Notes: generated from the letters alone by a model not told the origin. Shown: positions 9,151-20,408, numbered from the stretch's first letter. The stretch: DNA of 64,000 nt from Volvox africanus (GCA_030268105.1 BSDZ01000032.1:496001-560000); one strand, 5' to 3'. A program made the numbers and translations.

Positions 9151-10476
9151 TCACCGTCTCCTCTTGGATGAGGTTTCTTTCTCAGTGGGTTTCGGCCCTT
9201 TGGCTTTGAGTCTTCGCTCATACTCCTCGATGGCTTCCACCAGAGGATCTGATTCTTTCAGTGATGCCTCGGTTTCATATGTATTGTGAGTGGAATCATA
9301 TCCTTCCCACTTGATAAGGTACTCTCGACGAGTTTTACCTCTGCCCCCACGGATTGAGACATCCCGATGATCTACAATGGCTTCAACCATGTAGAATGGT
9401 TCACCCTCAATAACAAGTGGTGAGGGTGGTTGTCGCTGAGCGTCCTCCTTGAATGGTTTCAGGAGTGACACATGAAAGACCGGGTGTAGGCGAGATTCAG
9501 CTGGTAAGCCAAGTTTTACCGCTGTTTCACCAATATTAGCGACAACTGTATATGGGCCGATGAATTTTGGCATCAGCTTCTTAGTTCCAGGTTTTTTAAG
9601 GTTAATATTCTTGGTACTTAACAGCACTTTTTGCCCAACCTCATAACGCACGGGGCGCCAAGAAGAGTCAGCATCCTGTTTTTGTCTAGATTGCGCAGCC
9701 TGGAGACAAGTTTTAGCGAGTTGCAATCGCGTGCGCATGATGGTGGAGTACTCATCAGCAGCCGGCACTTTCGAGGGTATATGCAGGTCAACCGGCACAC
9801 ACGGTTGCTGGACACCATTAAGCAAAAATGGTGTCATACCTGTCGAACGTTGTTTGGAGTTATTGATAGCAAACTCAATCAACGGTAAGTGATCATCCCA
9901 ATCATCCTGATTAGGGGAGATATAGTGCCGTAATGTCTCTTCCAGTAAGCGGTTCATTCGCTCTCTTTGTCCATCTGTTTGTGGATGGAAGGCTGTGCTC
10001 ATATGGAGGTGGGTGCCCAATAGGCGAAATATTTCCTTCCAGAAATTGCTTGTAAAGCGTGGGTCCCGGTCAGAGATAATGTTCTTTGGAAGGCCGTGCT
10101 GCCGGAATACAGTGGCTACAAAAAGGCGAGCCAACTCTTCCGCTCCTGCGGTCGTGTGTGTGGGAGCAAAGTGCGTCATTTTGCTCAGCCGGTCCACAAA
10201 CACTACGATCGCATCATGCCCATTGCGAGTTGTTGGTAGCTGGGTTATCAAATCCATTGATATGCTCTCCCACACGGAAGAAGGTATGGGGAGCGGCTGC
10301 AGCAAACCACCCGGCTTAGTGTTGGTTGGTTTGTTATGCTGACATTGAGGACAAGACTTGACGTAGGCCTTCACGTCAGTATCTAGTCCAGGCCACCAGT
10401 ACGTTTGTGCGATCGCTTGTTTGGTGCGGTCAATGCCGCGGTGGCCAGCGCATGGGGTATCATGATACTCTTTCAT
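9151..10476 (-). pseudogene. Gypsy-1 integrase with chromodomain, unit 1
   Basis: 441 codons. It inserts element DNA into the host genome. The zinc finger has H5, H12, C42, C45 (GHRGID...CPQC). The catalytic triad appears as MDLI (D75), SDRD (D136) and the Glu of QRERMN (E172). The GPY/F motif (KFIGPYTV) is near 305 and a chromodomain spans about 360-420 (EYLIKWEGYDSTHNTYE), which in chromoviruses steers integration to marked chromatin. It ends in a basic tail. The domain is open, but it is cut from the RT frame by an extra A in an A-run (10547-10552 on the plus strand): frame-correct residues KGNFWYNGSQ follow the shift. Differences from unit 2 include R/H at position 17 and C/R near 226. 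Confidence 0.9.
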
Positions 10477-10537
10477 GATGACCCGTCGTAAGTCAGCGTG
10501 ATTAGGGATGTAAATCTGGGACCCATTGTACCAGAAG

Positions 10538-12328
10538 TTACCCTTCTTTTTTGAGCCGCAGCTTTGCTACCTTAGTTTTCGTGAGATTGGGATCACCGTC
10601 ATACCCGCGGATGATTTGGTGTCCCAAGTCGCTGTCAATCAGCGCGGCAGAAAGCAAGTTGAGCACCACGTCGTGGACCCGACTGATAGGGTCAGCTACG
10701 TTCACCCGACCAGGGCAATACTCCCATTTAAATGTGAAACGTGATAATCGCTCCATCCAACGAGCTTGGCGGCGGGATAGCTTATACGCGCTTTTCTGTT
10801 CTTGGAGGTATACCAGTGGTTGGTGATCCGTGATCAACGTTACATCACTGGCGCCTTCAAGGTAACAACGCCACTCTTCCAGGGCTAAGACAGTGCCGAG
10901 GCACTCTTGGTCTGTTGTTGAGTAGTTGTACTCTGCCTTATTGAATTTAGAACTGGTATAGGCGACAGGGTGGTCATCCTGCAAAAGGACGGCTCCTGTG
11001 CCATGTATTGAGGCATCAGACCAAACTGTGAAAGGTTTATCAAGCTCGGGGAGTTTAAGTACTGGTGCAGTTGTCAAGGCATGCTTCACACCCTGGAAGG
11101 CTGCCTCGCAGGCTTCGGTCCAGTGGAAGGGCACTTTCTCACTGGTAAGGGTTGTGAGGGGGGCCACAAGGGAGGAATAACCCTGAATAAACCTCCTGAA
11201 ATAATTGGCTAAGCCAAGGAATGCCCGCAGTCGCTTAATATCCGTGGGGACAGGCCAGTCTTTAATGGCTGTTACTTTGCAGTCGTCCACCTTTAAGCCT
11301 TCTTGGCTTACTTTGTGGCCAAGGAAGTGCAGTTGGAACCGGTTGAACTGACACTTCGACAATTTTGTCTTGAATTGGTGCTTTCGGAGCAAGGACAGTA
11401 CCAAACGGAGGTGCTGTTCATGCTCGGCCGGGGTCTTACTAAAGACCAGTATATCGTCCAAGTACACTAGCACAAATTTGCCAATGTAGTCAGTGAAGAC
11501 ACGATTCATCACTGCTTGGAACGTTGCAGGGGCATTGGTAAGTCCAAAGCAAAGTACCTTAAACTGAAACTGGCCCATGCCTGGGGCTATGAAGGCCGTT
11601 TTCTCCACATCCTGTGGAGAGATCAGTATTTGATGATACCCCTGCTGTAAGTCCAGGGAGCTGAAAATGGTAGCTCCTTGGAGTTGGTCGAAAAGGTCCG
11701 TAATATTGGGCATGGGATACCGCCGTTTGATGGTCAGTTTATTAAGCGCACGGTAGTCTAAGACCATGCGTAGTCCTTGCCCATTTGCCTTTTCGACAAA
11801 GAGAACTGGAGCCCCATAGGGTGAGGTAGAGGGTTCGATATATCCCTTATTGAGCAGTTCGGTAACTTGCTTCTTGACCTCTTGTTGCTCCAGTTGGGTG
11901 AGCCTATAGGCTCGTTTAGCGGGTGGTATGGCACCATCCACTAAAGGAATCGTGTGACCAATGTCCCGGTCGGGGGGGAGGCCTTGAAGGTCCTCGAATA
12001 CATCCTTGTATTCCTCCAGTAATTCTGATAACTTCAAATTAGCTAGGAGATTATTCCCACCGGAACTGGGGTCAGGAGTTGGAGTGTGCTCCTCTGCTTG
12101 CACAAGTAGGAGATAACTCCGTGCTCCTTTAGCAATTCGTTTGCCTGCTGCTTTCGCAGATACCGTCTCGACAGTAGTTGCTGCATAAAGTGTTGCAGTG
12201 ACATAGTTCATGAGGGTAATCGCATCAAGGTTAGCGTCGATACCCGGGGAAGACCAAAGGGATGGCGTAAACGTATACGCATCATTTGGCTTCTTACACA
12301 CTGTCAGGGTATGAGTTGCCCAGCACAT
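10538..12328 (-). pseudogene. Gypsy-1 reverse transcriptase-RNase H, unit 1
   Basis: 596 codons shown from the first ATG, but translation would come through from the protease: the residues just upstream in the same frame continue smoothly (IILANDWLGKRKA). RT palm: SSLDLQQGYHQI (D226) and YLDD (289-292). RNase H: SDAS (D438), DQEC (E475), TDHQ (D501) and a late D in NVADPISR. It is catalytically complete by eye. It is broken from the protease by a TAG at 12435-12437 and a frame change near 12410-12430, and from integrase by the A-run frameshift. Confidence 0.9.
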
Positions 12329-12553
12329 TGTGGCTTTTCGTTTTCCTAACCAGTCATTAGCCAGGATAATATCAACACCTGGGACATCTTGCTTTAGAAC
12401 AAGGACTACGTCGTCCTTTGACTATGTCGTGGAACTAGTCAATTTGAAGATTGGTAACAACTGAGCCCTCAATCAGTTCTGTGTTGCCATTAGCCACTTT
12501 AACTGAGCTGGTAAGTGTGGGTTTGAGAGCAAGGGCCATTTTCTTAATGGCTG

Positions 12554-13201
12554 TTAGGGATATAAACCCGTCTGCGGTACCTTTTTACAATTGGCACCGG
12601 AATCGGCCAAGACTTTGCAGGCCGTTTGGCACAGTTGAGCATCAAAGATCATAGAAGGTGTAGAACCAACTATGGAGTTCAAGTGCACGGTAGTGGACGG
12701 TCGGTCATACCATAGCTGGAGAGGCCATGGGACACCGGGCATAAGCTCCCGTACTCCTGTGCAACTTTTCTTCAGGAACAATTGTTTCCCTGGTGCATAT
12801 GTTTTGATCAGGCGAAAGCCTGCTGCTTGCATACTGTGCTCTATTGAGCTCCACTTGGGGACTACAAAGACTGCAGAGGTATTTTCTGGATCTTTGTGTT
12901 TGCAGGAGATATAGTGTTTTTGCCATTGAGCAATGTGATTGTAAGGAGGATTAATCCAAGCAAACTCACCCGCAAGATTATGGGTCGCAAATGGGTTTGA
13001 TGGAGAGGCAAAACGTGGACAGAGACTATTATTGCCCGAATCGTTACATGTGGCGTCAAAGGTAAATTGACGGCCGAGTTGGGTCTCAACCTGACGGAAT
13101 TCATCAGGCCGGAACATCCGAGCAGTCTGAGGGCTGTCGGTCATGGGCAACACAAACTCTCCATCTGGTGCAACCAGTTTAACTGGTTCACATTCCTCCA
13201 C
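12554..13201 (-). pseudogene. Gypsy-1 Dam-like NPPY methyltransferase-fold domain plus protease start, unit 1
   Basis: This frame is the direct continuation of gag past an in-frame TAG. Residues ~25-165 resemble phage Dam-type N6-adenine methyltransferases (PF05869): FRPDEFRQVETQLGRQFTFD, a Cys/Asn-rich stretch, then WINPPYNHIAQW with the NPPY motif at 84-87, and SAVFVVPKWSS. Phage and DIRS-element Dam domains share this order. LADSGANC at about 198-205 starts the aspartic protease. The frame is then lost in a run of five A (12582-12586 on the plus strand); in the shifted frame the protease continues as GFISLTAIKKMALAL. Whether the domain still methylates DNA is unknown. No ATG: it is expected to be made only as a fusion. 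Confidence 0.65.
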
Positions 13202-13216
13202 ACGCTTGCCAGGGTC

Positions 13217-14809
13217 CTATTCGTGCATTTTAGATTCGAGCCGGGCAGCAAGCGCCAACTTCTTTTCCGCCTCAGCCTTGATCGCCTTGGAACAGTCCAC
13301 TACGTGGTCCGGCCAAGACTGGCCTGGCTTCTTAAAGCCATGGCAATAGCGGCACCGGGTACTAGGAGGCTTGTCAGAAGTGTGGTCGGTCCGGGGCTTC
13401 TTGCTCACGGACTGCCAGCCCTGTTGAAATCGGGAAATAGGGCGTTTTTGGTAGGGATGTCTGGATTTAGGGGTGGTTACCGTAGCCGCTTTCAGCTCAA
13501 CGGTGGCAGTCTTATCTTTCCCTGCCTTCCACCGGACCTCTTGGCCGACTGCATATAGGATGCATTTATCTAAATCGTGCCAGTCCTTGCCCTCATCGTC
13601 GGTTGCACACCGACCCCGAAGTGTTGGAACTAAGCCTTTGATGTACCAGCTAGTCTGGTCGGCTTTATCCATGTCCTTAGCTTCGCGTAGGACATCATGG
13701 AAGCGCTGTGTGTACTCAGCAACGGTTTCAGCAGTTTTCATGTCATATTCGTGAGAGTGCAAGCGATCCCTTGCTGCCATGGCAGTGTTGCGGTGCGTGT
13801 CCCCATATTGCAGGAGAAATGCCGCCCTTAAGGTTTCGCGTGTGAGGGGTTTCTTGCCCGACTTGTGCATCTCTAGGACATCTGCTGCCCAGACCTGTGC
13901 TTTGCCCGTTAAGAAGTACACTATGTGCTCAAATGGGTCCATGTTCATCAGGTCGAAATATTGCATGAGTACATTGAACCAGGACCGGGTGCAAGTGATG
14001 GTGCTATCCTTCTTCCCAGAAAATTTGGGGGGATGCGGAACCCGTCTATTAGGGCTTACCTCACTTGGCCGGCTGGATTTTGGGGCGGTTGTCTGAGAAT
14101 CGCTACCCCCAGCTAGGTGTGCGGTTGCCTCCACCCAGAGGGACTGAACCTCCTCGAGTGTTGGCACCGGAACTAGGTGTTTCTCTAGGATGGCTTGCAG
14201 CGTTGTTTGCTGGAGGGCATCCTTAGGCAAAAGGGTTGCGATGCTCGACCCAGCGATTGTGGAAATAATACCTAGGATCGCTTTTTTGCGTGAGTCGGCC
14301 GCTTCAGATGATTGTGAACGCTCCGAAAGGCGTTCGAAAATCTGTTCTAATAGGGCTCGCGTGCGGTCCGTATCCGCGCGGAGGGCACCTATCTGATTTT
14401 CGAATGACTCCTTAAGGTGCGTGATTTCGCTTTCTAATGCAACAACACGCTTATGGGTTGTGTTGCGCATTGATTCCGCGACGTGTTGGGCCGCGCGCGT
14501 TTGTTCTGGTGTGCGCTGCGGCAGACCATTGGGAGGTAACGCGACATCTCCTTCATCCGGCATTGGTTCTTGGGACCCGCGGATATTAGGAATATTATTA
14601 TTAAAATTATTGGTGGGAATTACTGGAGCCGAAGGCACCGTTTCCGTAGGTTCAATGTTTATCCGATGTGGTCGTCGATTGGCGGCTATGGCGGCTAAAC
14701 GCTCTAGATGCAAAATTTTATTGAGATTTTTACGTTTAAAGCGTAAGAGTTCCTTCCGCGCTTTTTGCTGCGGAGGATTTGTGGTTGTGGTGGGAGTGTC
14801 GCGTGGCAT
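13217..14809 (-). CDS. Gypsy-1 Gag, unit 1
   Basis: 530 codons, from the first ATG after the PBS, 54 bases downstream of the LTR. The N-terminus is basic and Asn/Pro-rich. A probable coiled coil lies at ~105-168. The capsid-like region spans ~258-430 (PHPPKFSG; TGKAQVWAADVLE; FLLQYGD; WYIKGL). Near the end a Cys/His cluster (C486, C489, H502, C506) probably binds nucleic acid in place of a standard CCHC knuckle. Gag shells package element RNA. The frame ends with TAG and stays open beyond it into the Dam-like/protease region. Confidence 0.85.
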   Translation of the reverse strand: MPRDTPTTTTNPPQQKARKELLRFKRKNLNKILHLERLAAIAANRRPHRINIEPTETVPSAPVIPTNNFNNNIPNIRGSQEPMPDEGDVALPPNGLPQRTPEQTRAAQHVAESMRNTTHKRVVALESEITHLKESFENQIGALRADTDRTRALLEQIFERLSERSQSSEAADSRKKAILGIISTIAGSSIATLLPKDALQQTTLQAILEKHLVPVPTLEEVQSLWVEATAHLAGGSDSQTTAPKSSRPSEVSPNRRVPHPPKFSGKKDSTITCTRSWFNVLMQYFDLMNMDPFEHIVYFLTGKAQVWAADVLEMHKSGKKPLTRETLRAAFLLQYGDTHRNTAMAARDRLHSHEYDMKTAETVAEYTQRFHDVLREAKDMDKADQTSWYIKGLVPTLRGRCATDDEGKDWHDLDKCILYAVGQEVRWKAGKDKTATVELKAATVTTPKSRHPYQKRPISRFQQGWQSVSKKPRTDHTSDKPPSTRCRYCHGFKKPGQSWPDHVVDCSKAIKAEAEKKLALAARLESKMHE

Positions 14810-14844
14810 TGCGCAAGTTTATCTCACCTGAGGAGGATCGTTGC

Positions 14845-14862
14845 TCAGACCCTCGCTACCCA
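14845..14862 (-). other. Gypsy-1 primer binding site, unit 1
   Basis: In element sense, one base after the 5' LTR, the sequence reads TGGGTAGCGAGGGTCTGA, which could pair with a tRNA 3' end ...CTACCCA. I cannot say which tRNA. Confidence 0.5.
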
Positions 14863-14863
14863 T

Positions 14864-15217
14864 TGTAGCAGTCCCTTTCAGGATACTACTAGATTTGTGC
14901 GGAAGCGTAGCTTTTGTAGATTTAGAAATAGCTCGCAAGTAAGTTAGTGTCGCGAAATTGTACATCTATTGGGAATAATTGGTGACAGCGGAGTCTTGAA
15001 CTCCGAACAATTAGTAGCGTAATACTAAAATGTCAGGCCTTAGCTCTTCACCTGGGTGACTTTAATATTGGCTCACCTAGCCAAGATGTACGGCAATCTT
15101 CTTTGCAAATCGCGAAGTTTACTCGTAGTTAGTTTTCGGTTAGGCATCATGCTTATTGCATGATTGCCTACCGCTTTATCTGGGCCTATTTCTCTAAGGT
15201 AAATGTAGTTTCCTACA
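14864..15217 (-). repeat. Gypsy-1 5' LTR, unit 1
   Basis: 354 bp, seemingly identical to the LTR at 8761-9114, so the insertion is young. It carries a second copy of the tRNA-like fold at 14981-15052. Confidence 0.93.
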
Positions 15218-15323
15218 CACAAGCTCACACACAAACACATACTCAAGCACACACACACACACAAGCAAGCACACACACACACAAGCAAGCACACACACAC
15301 ACAAGCAAGCACACACACAAGCA

Positions 15324-15364
<41 letters not shown>

Positions 15365-15540
15365 GAGCAAGCATAAACACACACAAGAGCAAGCACAAGC
15401 ACAAGCAAGCACAGGCAAGGACAAACACAAGCACAAGCATACACAAGCACAGGCACAGACAAGCACAAGCACAAGCACAAGCACACACAAGCACAAGCAC
15501 AAGCACACACAAGCACACGCACAAGCACGCACAAGCACAA
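15218..15540. repeat. CA-rich tail of block B, end of unit 1
   Basis: Continuation of block B after the Gypsy insertion, rich in CACAAGC and a pure CA run near 15330-15362. It joins truncated Copia-1 at about 15541 with no LTR or target duplication. This is the recurrent junction of the tandem array. Confidence 0.88.
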
Positions 15541-15548
15541 GCAGGTGA

Positions 15549-18531
15549 CGAGAAGGTAATTTATATAGGTTGGAGTGTGACGTCGGTCAACCTAACGACG
15601 CACATTTCAGCTTTGCCGGTGCTGCCCACGCCAAGCTGTCAAGCCAAAGCGAAGGCCTGTGGCACCGACGCTTTGGGCACATTGGACTCGGAGGTCTGCA
15701 GAAGCTAATCAGGCACGGAATGGTGATAGGCGTCGACGATGTACCACAACAGAAGGTCACCCCCGCCAAGTGCGAGACTTGTGTTTTATCACGGCAAACA
15801 CGCGGAACCCACAAATCCACGGGGCACAAATCTGATAGACCAATGGAGCTCATCCATGTGGACGTCTGCGGCCCCATGCCGGACAACACCCCAAATGGGT
15901 ACATGACTGTAGGTACATGACCGTGGTACATGACTGTCCTGATGGATGACTGCACAACGTTTTCAGCAGTTGCATTCACCAACACCAAGGACGCGGTTAA
16001 GGACAAGCTGGTAACGATGATAAATCAGCTGGAGAACATGTGTGGACATAAGACGTGGGAGATGCGGTCCGACAGAGGAGGAGAATTCGTCAATTCCCAA
16101 CTGCAAGCCTTCTTTGCTTCCAGAGGGATCAGGCATGGGCCAACAGTTGGATACACCCCTGAACAAAATGGCGCTGCAGAGCGATTAAACCGGACCCTGC
16201 TGGAAAAGATGCGCGCCCTATTGCTGGAATCCAAACTCCCTCAAAAAATGTGGGCTGAGGCGGCAGCCACAGCCAACTACCTACGCAATATATCCCCAGC
16301 AGATGGTATCTCCCGTACCCCGTACGAGCTCTTCACTGGAAAGGTTCCAGAGGTCGATCATTTGCGCGTTTTTGGCTGCACGGCTTATGTCCACGTGCCC
16401 AAGGCAAAGCGCAACAAACTGGATCCCGTGAGTCGACGAGGTATAATGGTGGGATATGGCGATGGGGGCAGCTACCGGATATTATTCCCGGACGGGTCAG
16501 TATCAAGACACAGCGATGTTGTATTTGATGAACAACAGGCCACGCACGAACCATACAAACCCTCGGACGACAACCGTGACAATGCTGAAACTGACTCCGA
16601 TTCCGACATGGACGACCCAGAGCCACGACCGAGAGCTGTCCCTATGTCCACCAATGCACACAATGGCGATGGCCACGAGCCGAATCCACCTCAACCACCA
16701 CCTCCCGTAACACACACAGCGCAAAGCTATCCAAATACAGCGGGAACAGGAGCCGTCAACGATGGAGCGGGCCCATCGGGAAGCCAACCAAGGCAAGACC
16801 CAATACAACCTGAGGACACCGACGACTCCGACATTGAAGACATGGTAACAGAAGAAGACATGGATGAGGACAACACGAGGTTAGCCAACCGCTACCCCAT
16901 CCGCGTGCGAAAGCGCCCATGTGAGTGGTGGCGCACTCAAAGATCGGTGGCAGCGCGTATCAACATGGCCGCCAGAATACAAGAACCCAAATCTCACCAT
17001 GACGCGATCAGAGGCCCTCACCGCATCAAGTGGCAACAAGCGATGAACGACGAGATAATTGCCCACATGACCAACGGCACATGGGAAATTGGCAATCCAC
17101 CGCCTGGCACAAACGTCCTACCCTGCCGCTGGGTCTACAAAGTCAAGACATGCCCTGATGGCTCAATCGACAGATACAAGGCGCGTCTGGTTGCGAAGGG
17201 CTTCGCACAACGCGAGGGGGTGGATTTTGGAGAACTGTTTGCACCTACATCACGAGGCTCATCATTCCGGGCCATCCTGGCCATCGCCGCCGCCAGGGAC
17301 TTCGACGTACACCAACTAGATGTCTCCACGGCCTTTTTGAACGGCGACCTCAAAGAAGAAATCTGGATGAAACCACCACCGGGATACGACCTGGCGACCC
17401 CAGGAGCTGCCTGCCGTCTACTCAAGTCGATATATGGCCTCCGCCAAGCATCCCGCTGCTGGTACGACAAACTGTGCACCAAATTCGCTGAAATCGGACT
17501 CACCACATCTAAATCCGACCAAGCGATGTTCGTGAGAGCAAACAACAACAAAGGAGACGTGTTCGTGCTGGTCCACGTGGACGACATGTGCATTGCGGCT
17601 AAAGACCCCGAGCTGATCCGAAATCTCAAGGCAGAAATCAGCAAACTATTCAAGGTGAGATATCTTGGCCGCATTGAGGTATTTCTGGGCATGGAAGTTC
17701 GACGGCAGCCCAATGGAGAGATCACGCTATCACAATCCAGCTATGTGGAACGCATCCTGCATAAGCATGGCATGATCGATGATCGAGGTTAAACCCAGAG
17801 CCATCCCCACAGCTGTGGGCGCAAAACTTCACCTGGACAAAGACACCGAGCTGTTGGAGGATCCGACGCCGTACAGAGCACTCATTGGCGAGCTCAACTA
17901 CCTGGCAGTCAGCACGCGTCCAGACCTTGGCTTCGCCCTCAGCATGTTGTCACGATTCATGGCCAAGCCAACCAAACCAGCAATGGGCATGGCAAAGGGG
18001 GTCCTTCGCTACGTGGCGGGCACGCACAACCTGGACCTACAGTTCCGGCGGGAGGGCAAGGAGATCATCGATGGATATTGCGATTCGGACTGGGCAGGAG
18101 ACACTAACTCAAGGCGATCCACGACTGGGTACGTATTTCGCGTTAATGGTACCGCAATCAGCTGGAGCAGTCAGTTGCAGCGCACTGTGGCAGCGTCATC
18201 CGTGGAGGCTGAATACCAGGCCCTTTCCAGCGCCGTCAGGGAAGTCCTCTGGTTGAATAAGCTATGCGGGGACCTAAAGGCGGACTCCGACGGAATCAGA
18301 ATCAACATAGACTCACAAGGGGCCTTAGACCTAGGCAACAACCCCATTACCTCATCACGGTCTAAGCATATTGATGTACAGCATCACATGATTCGTGAGA
18401 GAGTGATAGAGGGCGACGTGGCACTGAGGCATTGCCGCACGGAGGAGATGGTGGCGGACGCATTGACCAAACCACTGCCAGAAGGAAAGTTCGTCTGGTG
18501 CCGCCGAGAGATGGGACTAGACGATACCTGA
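15549..18531 (+). pseudogene. Copia-1 pol remnant, unit 2
   Basis: Frame from 15549 (EGNLYRLECDV) through the complete HHCC pre-integrase domain (LWHRRFGH...CETC), a TGA at 15918-15920, IN, RT and the +1 shift at about 17784, to the RNase H stop at 18529-18531. The stop arises because 27 bases with a repeated TACATGAC motif replace the TCACGG found in the copy at 59819; the net gain of 21 bases keeps the frame. RT has the usual V before HVDD here, unlike unit 1. Confidence 0.92.
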
Positions 18532-18836
18532 CGAGGAAGTCATCGATTTGTTGGTAGAGACCAGCTCATATAGGCCAATAAGGCGTGAGTCCGGGTGGCT
18601 GGCTGTAGTTCATCTGTATTCGATAGTGAGGTAATTATCTCTTTTGACAATAATTTTCATAAGCGAAGGATTACTTATTCTTATTGTGGCATCTTACAGC
18701 ACCAGTCCAGCATCGTCTCAATTGCCTTATCGTAGAGGTTTATTTCAGTGATACTTAGCAACTTGACGCTACTATCTTTGAGGGGGTGTGATATTGAAGT
18801 GCCCTATTCGACCATGACGTGCATTCCGAGGGGGTG

Positions 18837-19127
18837 TGTTGCGATTGTTGTGATTATGCGGGATTTCACGTCATCGTAATACAGTTTGGTAATGGTTGTG
18901 TAATAGCTCTTACTTAGGTGCGAGTAACTACGATGTGAGCTAGATATCGAGACGAGTGCCGTACAGTTATTATCGCGAGTATATTGTTTATGCGCACTAT
19001 GCTCTAGTTAGTCTTGCGCGTTACTAACGTTGTTACTATAATTATTTATGCCAAATATACACGGTTCCTGCGTCAATACATTGTAATCTATCCACGTTTC
19101 GCATCGGTTGCTCCTATCTTCGTAACA
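18837..19127 (+). repeat. Copia-1 3' LTR, unit 2
   Basis: 291 bp, same as the unit 1 LTR, after purine tract GAGGGGGTG. Confidence 0.85.
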
Positions 19128-19174
19128 TACCTATTACTGCTTTCTGCTATTCGTGTTGCAATCAGCAAATTGCC

Positions 19175-19403
19175 CGCACTATAAACGAATCGTTTCTTTT
19201 GCTTTCCTTTCTTTTTTACTCCTCCATAATAATACCATTTTAACTTACTGCTTTCTGCTATCTGTTGCTAACTTTCAACAGACCCGTAACGCCAACTTTG
19301 CCCCATAATCATGCAAGGGTTATCGATGGGCGGATAACGGAGGACATCACTGCGGCCGCGCACTATAGACGAATCGTTTCTTTTGCATTCCTTTCTTTTT
19401 TAC
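19175..19403 (+). repeat. Short direct repeats in spacer, unit 2
   Basis: Copy of the two 45-bp direct repeats described in unit 1, at 19175-19219 and 19359-19403. The rest of 19128-19976 shows no gene. Confidence 0.65.
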
Positions 19404-19976
19404 GGAGGTCATCACTGTGGCCTAGCTGCGTTGTGCTGCTTACTTCTGACTGTGTTGAAGTCATTAATAATCCGGGCCGCTGTTCCGTATTATATAACAT
19501 TCATCGGTACTTTTGCTCACTCTTGAAACTCCTCCAGGAGAGATACTGCGCTTGTCCTCAATGTACCTCTGACTTAGGTCCCCCTCAACAGCAAGCGGGA
19601 ATGAACTTCTTGGCAAGCCGTGCACAAGGTTCGGGGCATGGGGCTGCCTGGGCCGGATTACTTGCTCTGCCATCCAATTGTATCCCCACAATCTGCAACA
19701 ATTTGTAAGGACAAAATCTGTCACGTCAATCCCCCCAAATCAAAAGAACTATAACAGCAGAAGTCAAAAGTCCATGCAATTCTTAATTACCTACAATCGT
19801 TTGCCAGTGCCTATGCAAATGATTGTCCAAATCTATTACAAAAGCAGTTGCACAAGCCGTGAAACGTTTTACCGCCGGCATAATAATGACTCAGTTCTGA
19901 TTGGAATTAAATATGTATACAGCGCAGAGGCATAATTTGATTTTATTTCGTTATACATCAACAAAGTTGCTACATA

Positions 19977-20114
19977 AAATCAGCTGAACACACAAAGTGG
20001 CTACAAAGTGAAGAACGAATTAAAGAAATTGCAAAAGCAGTTTTAAATTTTAAAGCAGGATATGATGATATTTTAAACCCAGTCAGCAAAGCACCAAGGT
20101 ACTATTTGAATTGA
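19977..20114 (+). pseudogene. Bacterial-like ORF scrap, unit 2
   Basis: Unchanged copy of the unassigned KSAEHTKWLQSEERIKEIAK frame. Confidence 0.35.
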
Positions 20115-20117
20115 TGT

Positions 20118-20408
20118 GTATGTGAGTGTTGCTCAGATTCCAACATCATAAGCCCTCATTGACTATATTCAACTGCAATAAGAAAAACCAACAAATTGTG
20201 GCGATATATACCAATTTTTGTTCTGATTGGAATAGAATATAAAAAATATACATCCAGGTGAAAAAGGGCGAGTTTTAGCTCGTTTTATCACAATGAAGTG
20301 TCAACCTGAAATAGAAAGTGGAAAGATAAAAACGCCACCCGAAGCGAGCATATCGATTGAGCACAACGGAGTTAACAATCTGTTGGAATGTGAGCAACAC
20401 TCATATAC
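20118..20408. repeat. 291-bp inverted-repeat element, unit 2
   Basis: Same 28-bp imperfect terminal inverted repeats as in unit 1. The following 20409-20903 holds no recognisable gene; the TTGG of unit 1 is TCGG here, just before the CCAGA site. Confidence 0.6.

Larger units (their letters stand above)
8761..15217 (-). mobile_element. Gypsy-1: Ty3/gypsy chromovirus, unit 1
   Basis: A structurally complete element of 6457 bp: two 354-bp LTRs (TG...CA), a PBS, gag, Dam-like/protease, RT-RNase H, integrase-chromodomain and a polypurine tract (complement of the C-run at 9117-9125). Target duplication CACAA lies at 8756-8760 and 15218-15222. Removing the element restores ACACAAGCTCACACACAAAC, which also occurs elsewhere in block B. 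The reading frame is broken at several points, so the copy is not autonomous. Confidence 0.95.
1..15540. repeat. Tandem segmental unit 1 (5' end outside window)
   Basis: Bases from position 1 recur from 15724 and again from 31413, almost unchanged. The unit holds truncated Copia-1, spacer, CA block A, bacterial-like scraps, CA block B with an inserted Gypsy element, and the CA tail. I placed the unit boundary where the CA tail meets truncated Copia-1, because that is the only non-homologous junction every unit shares. The period is 15723 bp from unit 1 to unit 2 and 15689 bp from unit 2 to unit 3. The length differences come from the CA blocks. Confidence 0.93.
15541..19127 (+). mobile_element. 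Copia-1 element, 5'-truncated, unit 2
   Basis: It starts inside the pol gene at a CA-rich junction; the first aligned bases are GCAGG at 15541, with a 1-base gap relative to the copy at 59819. It ends at the 3' LTR. Everything 5' (LTR, gag, protease) is missing. Confidence 0.9.

Noticed and set aside
10544..10556. Programmed -1 frameshift at the A-run between Gypsy RT and integrase
   Set aside because: Integrase lies in the +1 (equivalently -2) frame relative to RT, so a -1 slip at AAAAAAG would not reach it; an extra A in the run is simpler.
13067..14831. Plus-strand frames of 60-163 residues opposite Gypsy gag and the Dam-like domain
   Set aside because: Antisense shadows; composition follows the opposing codons.
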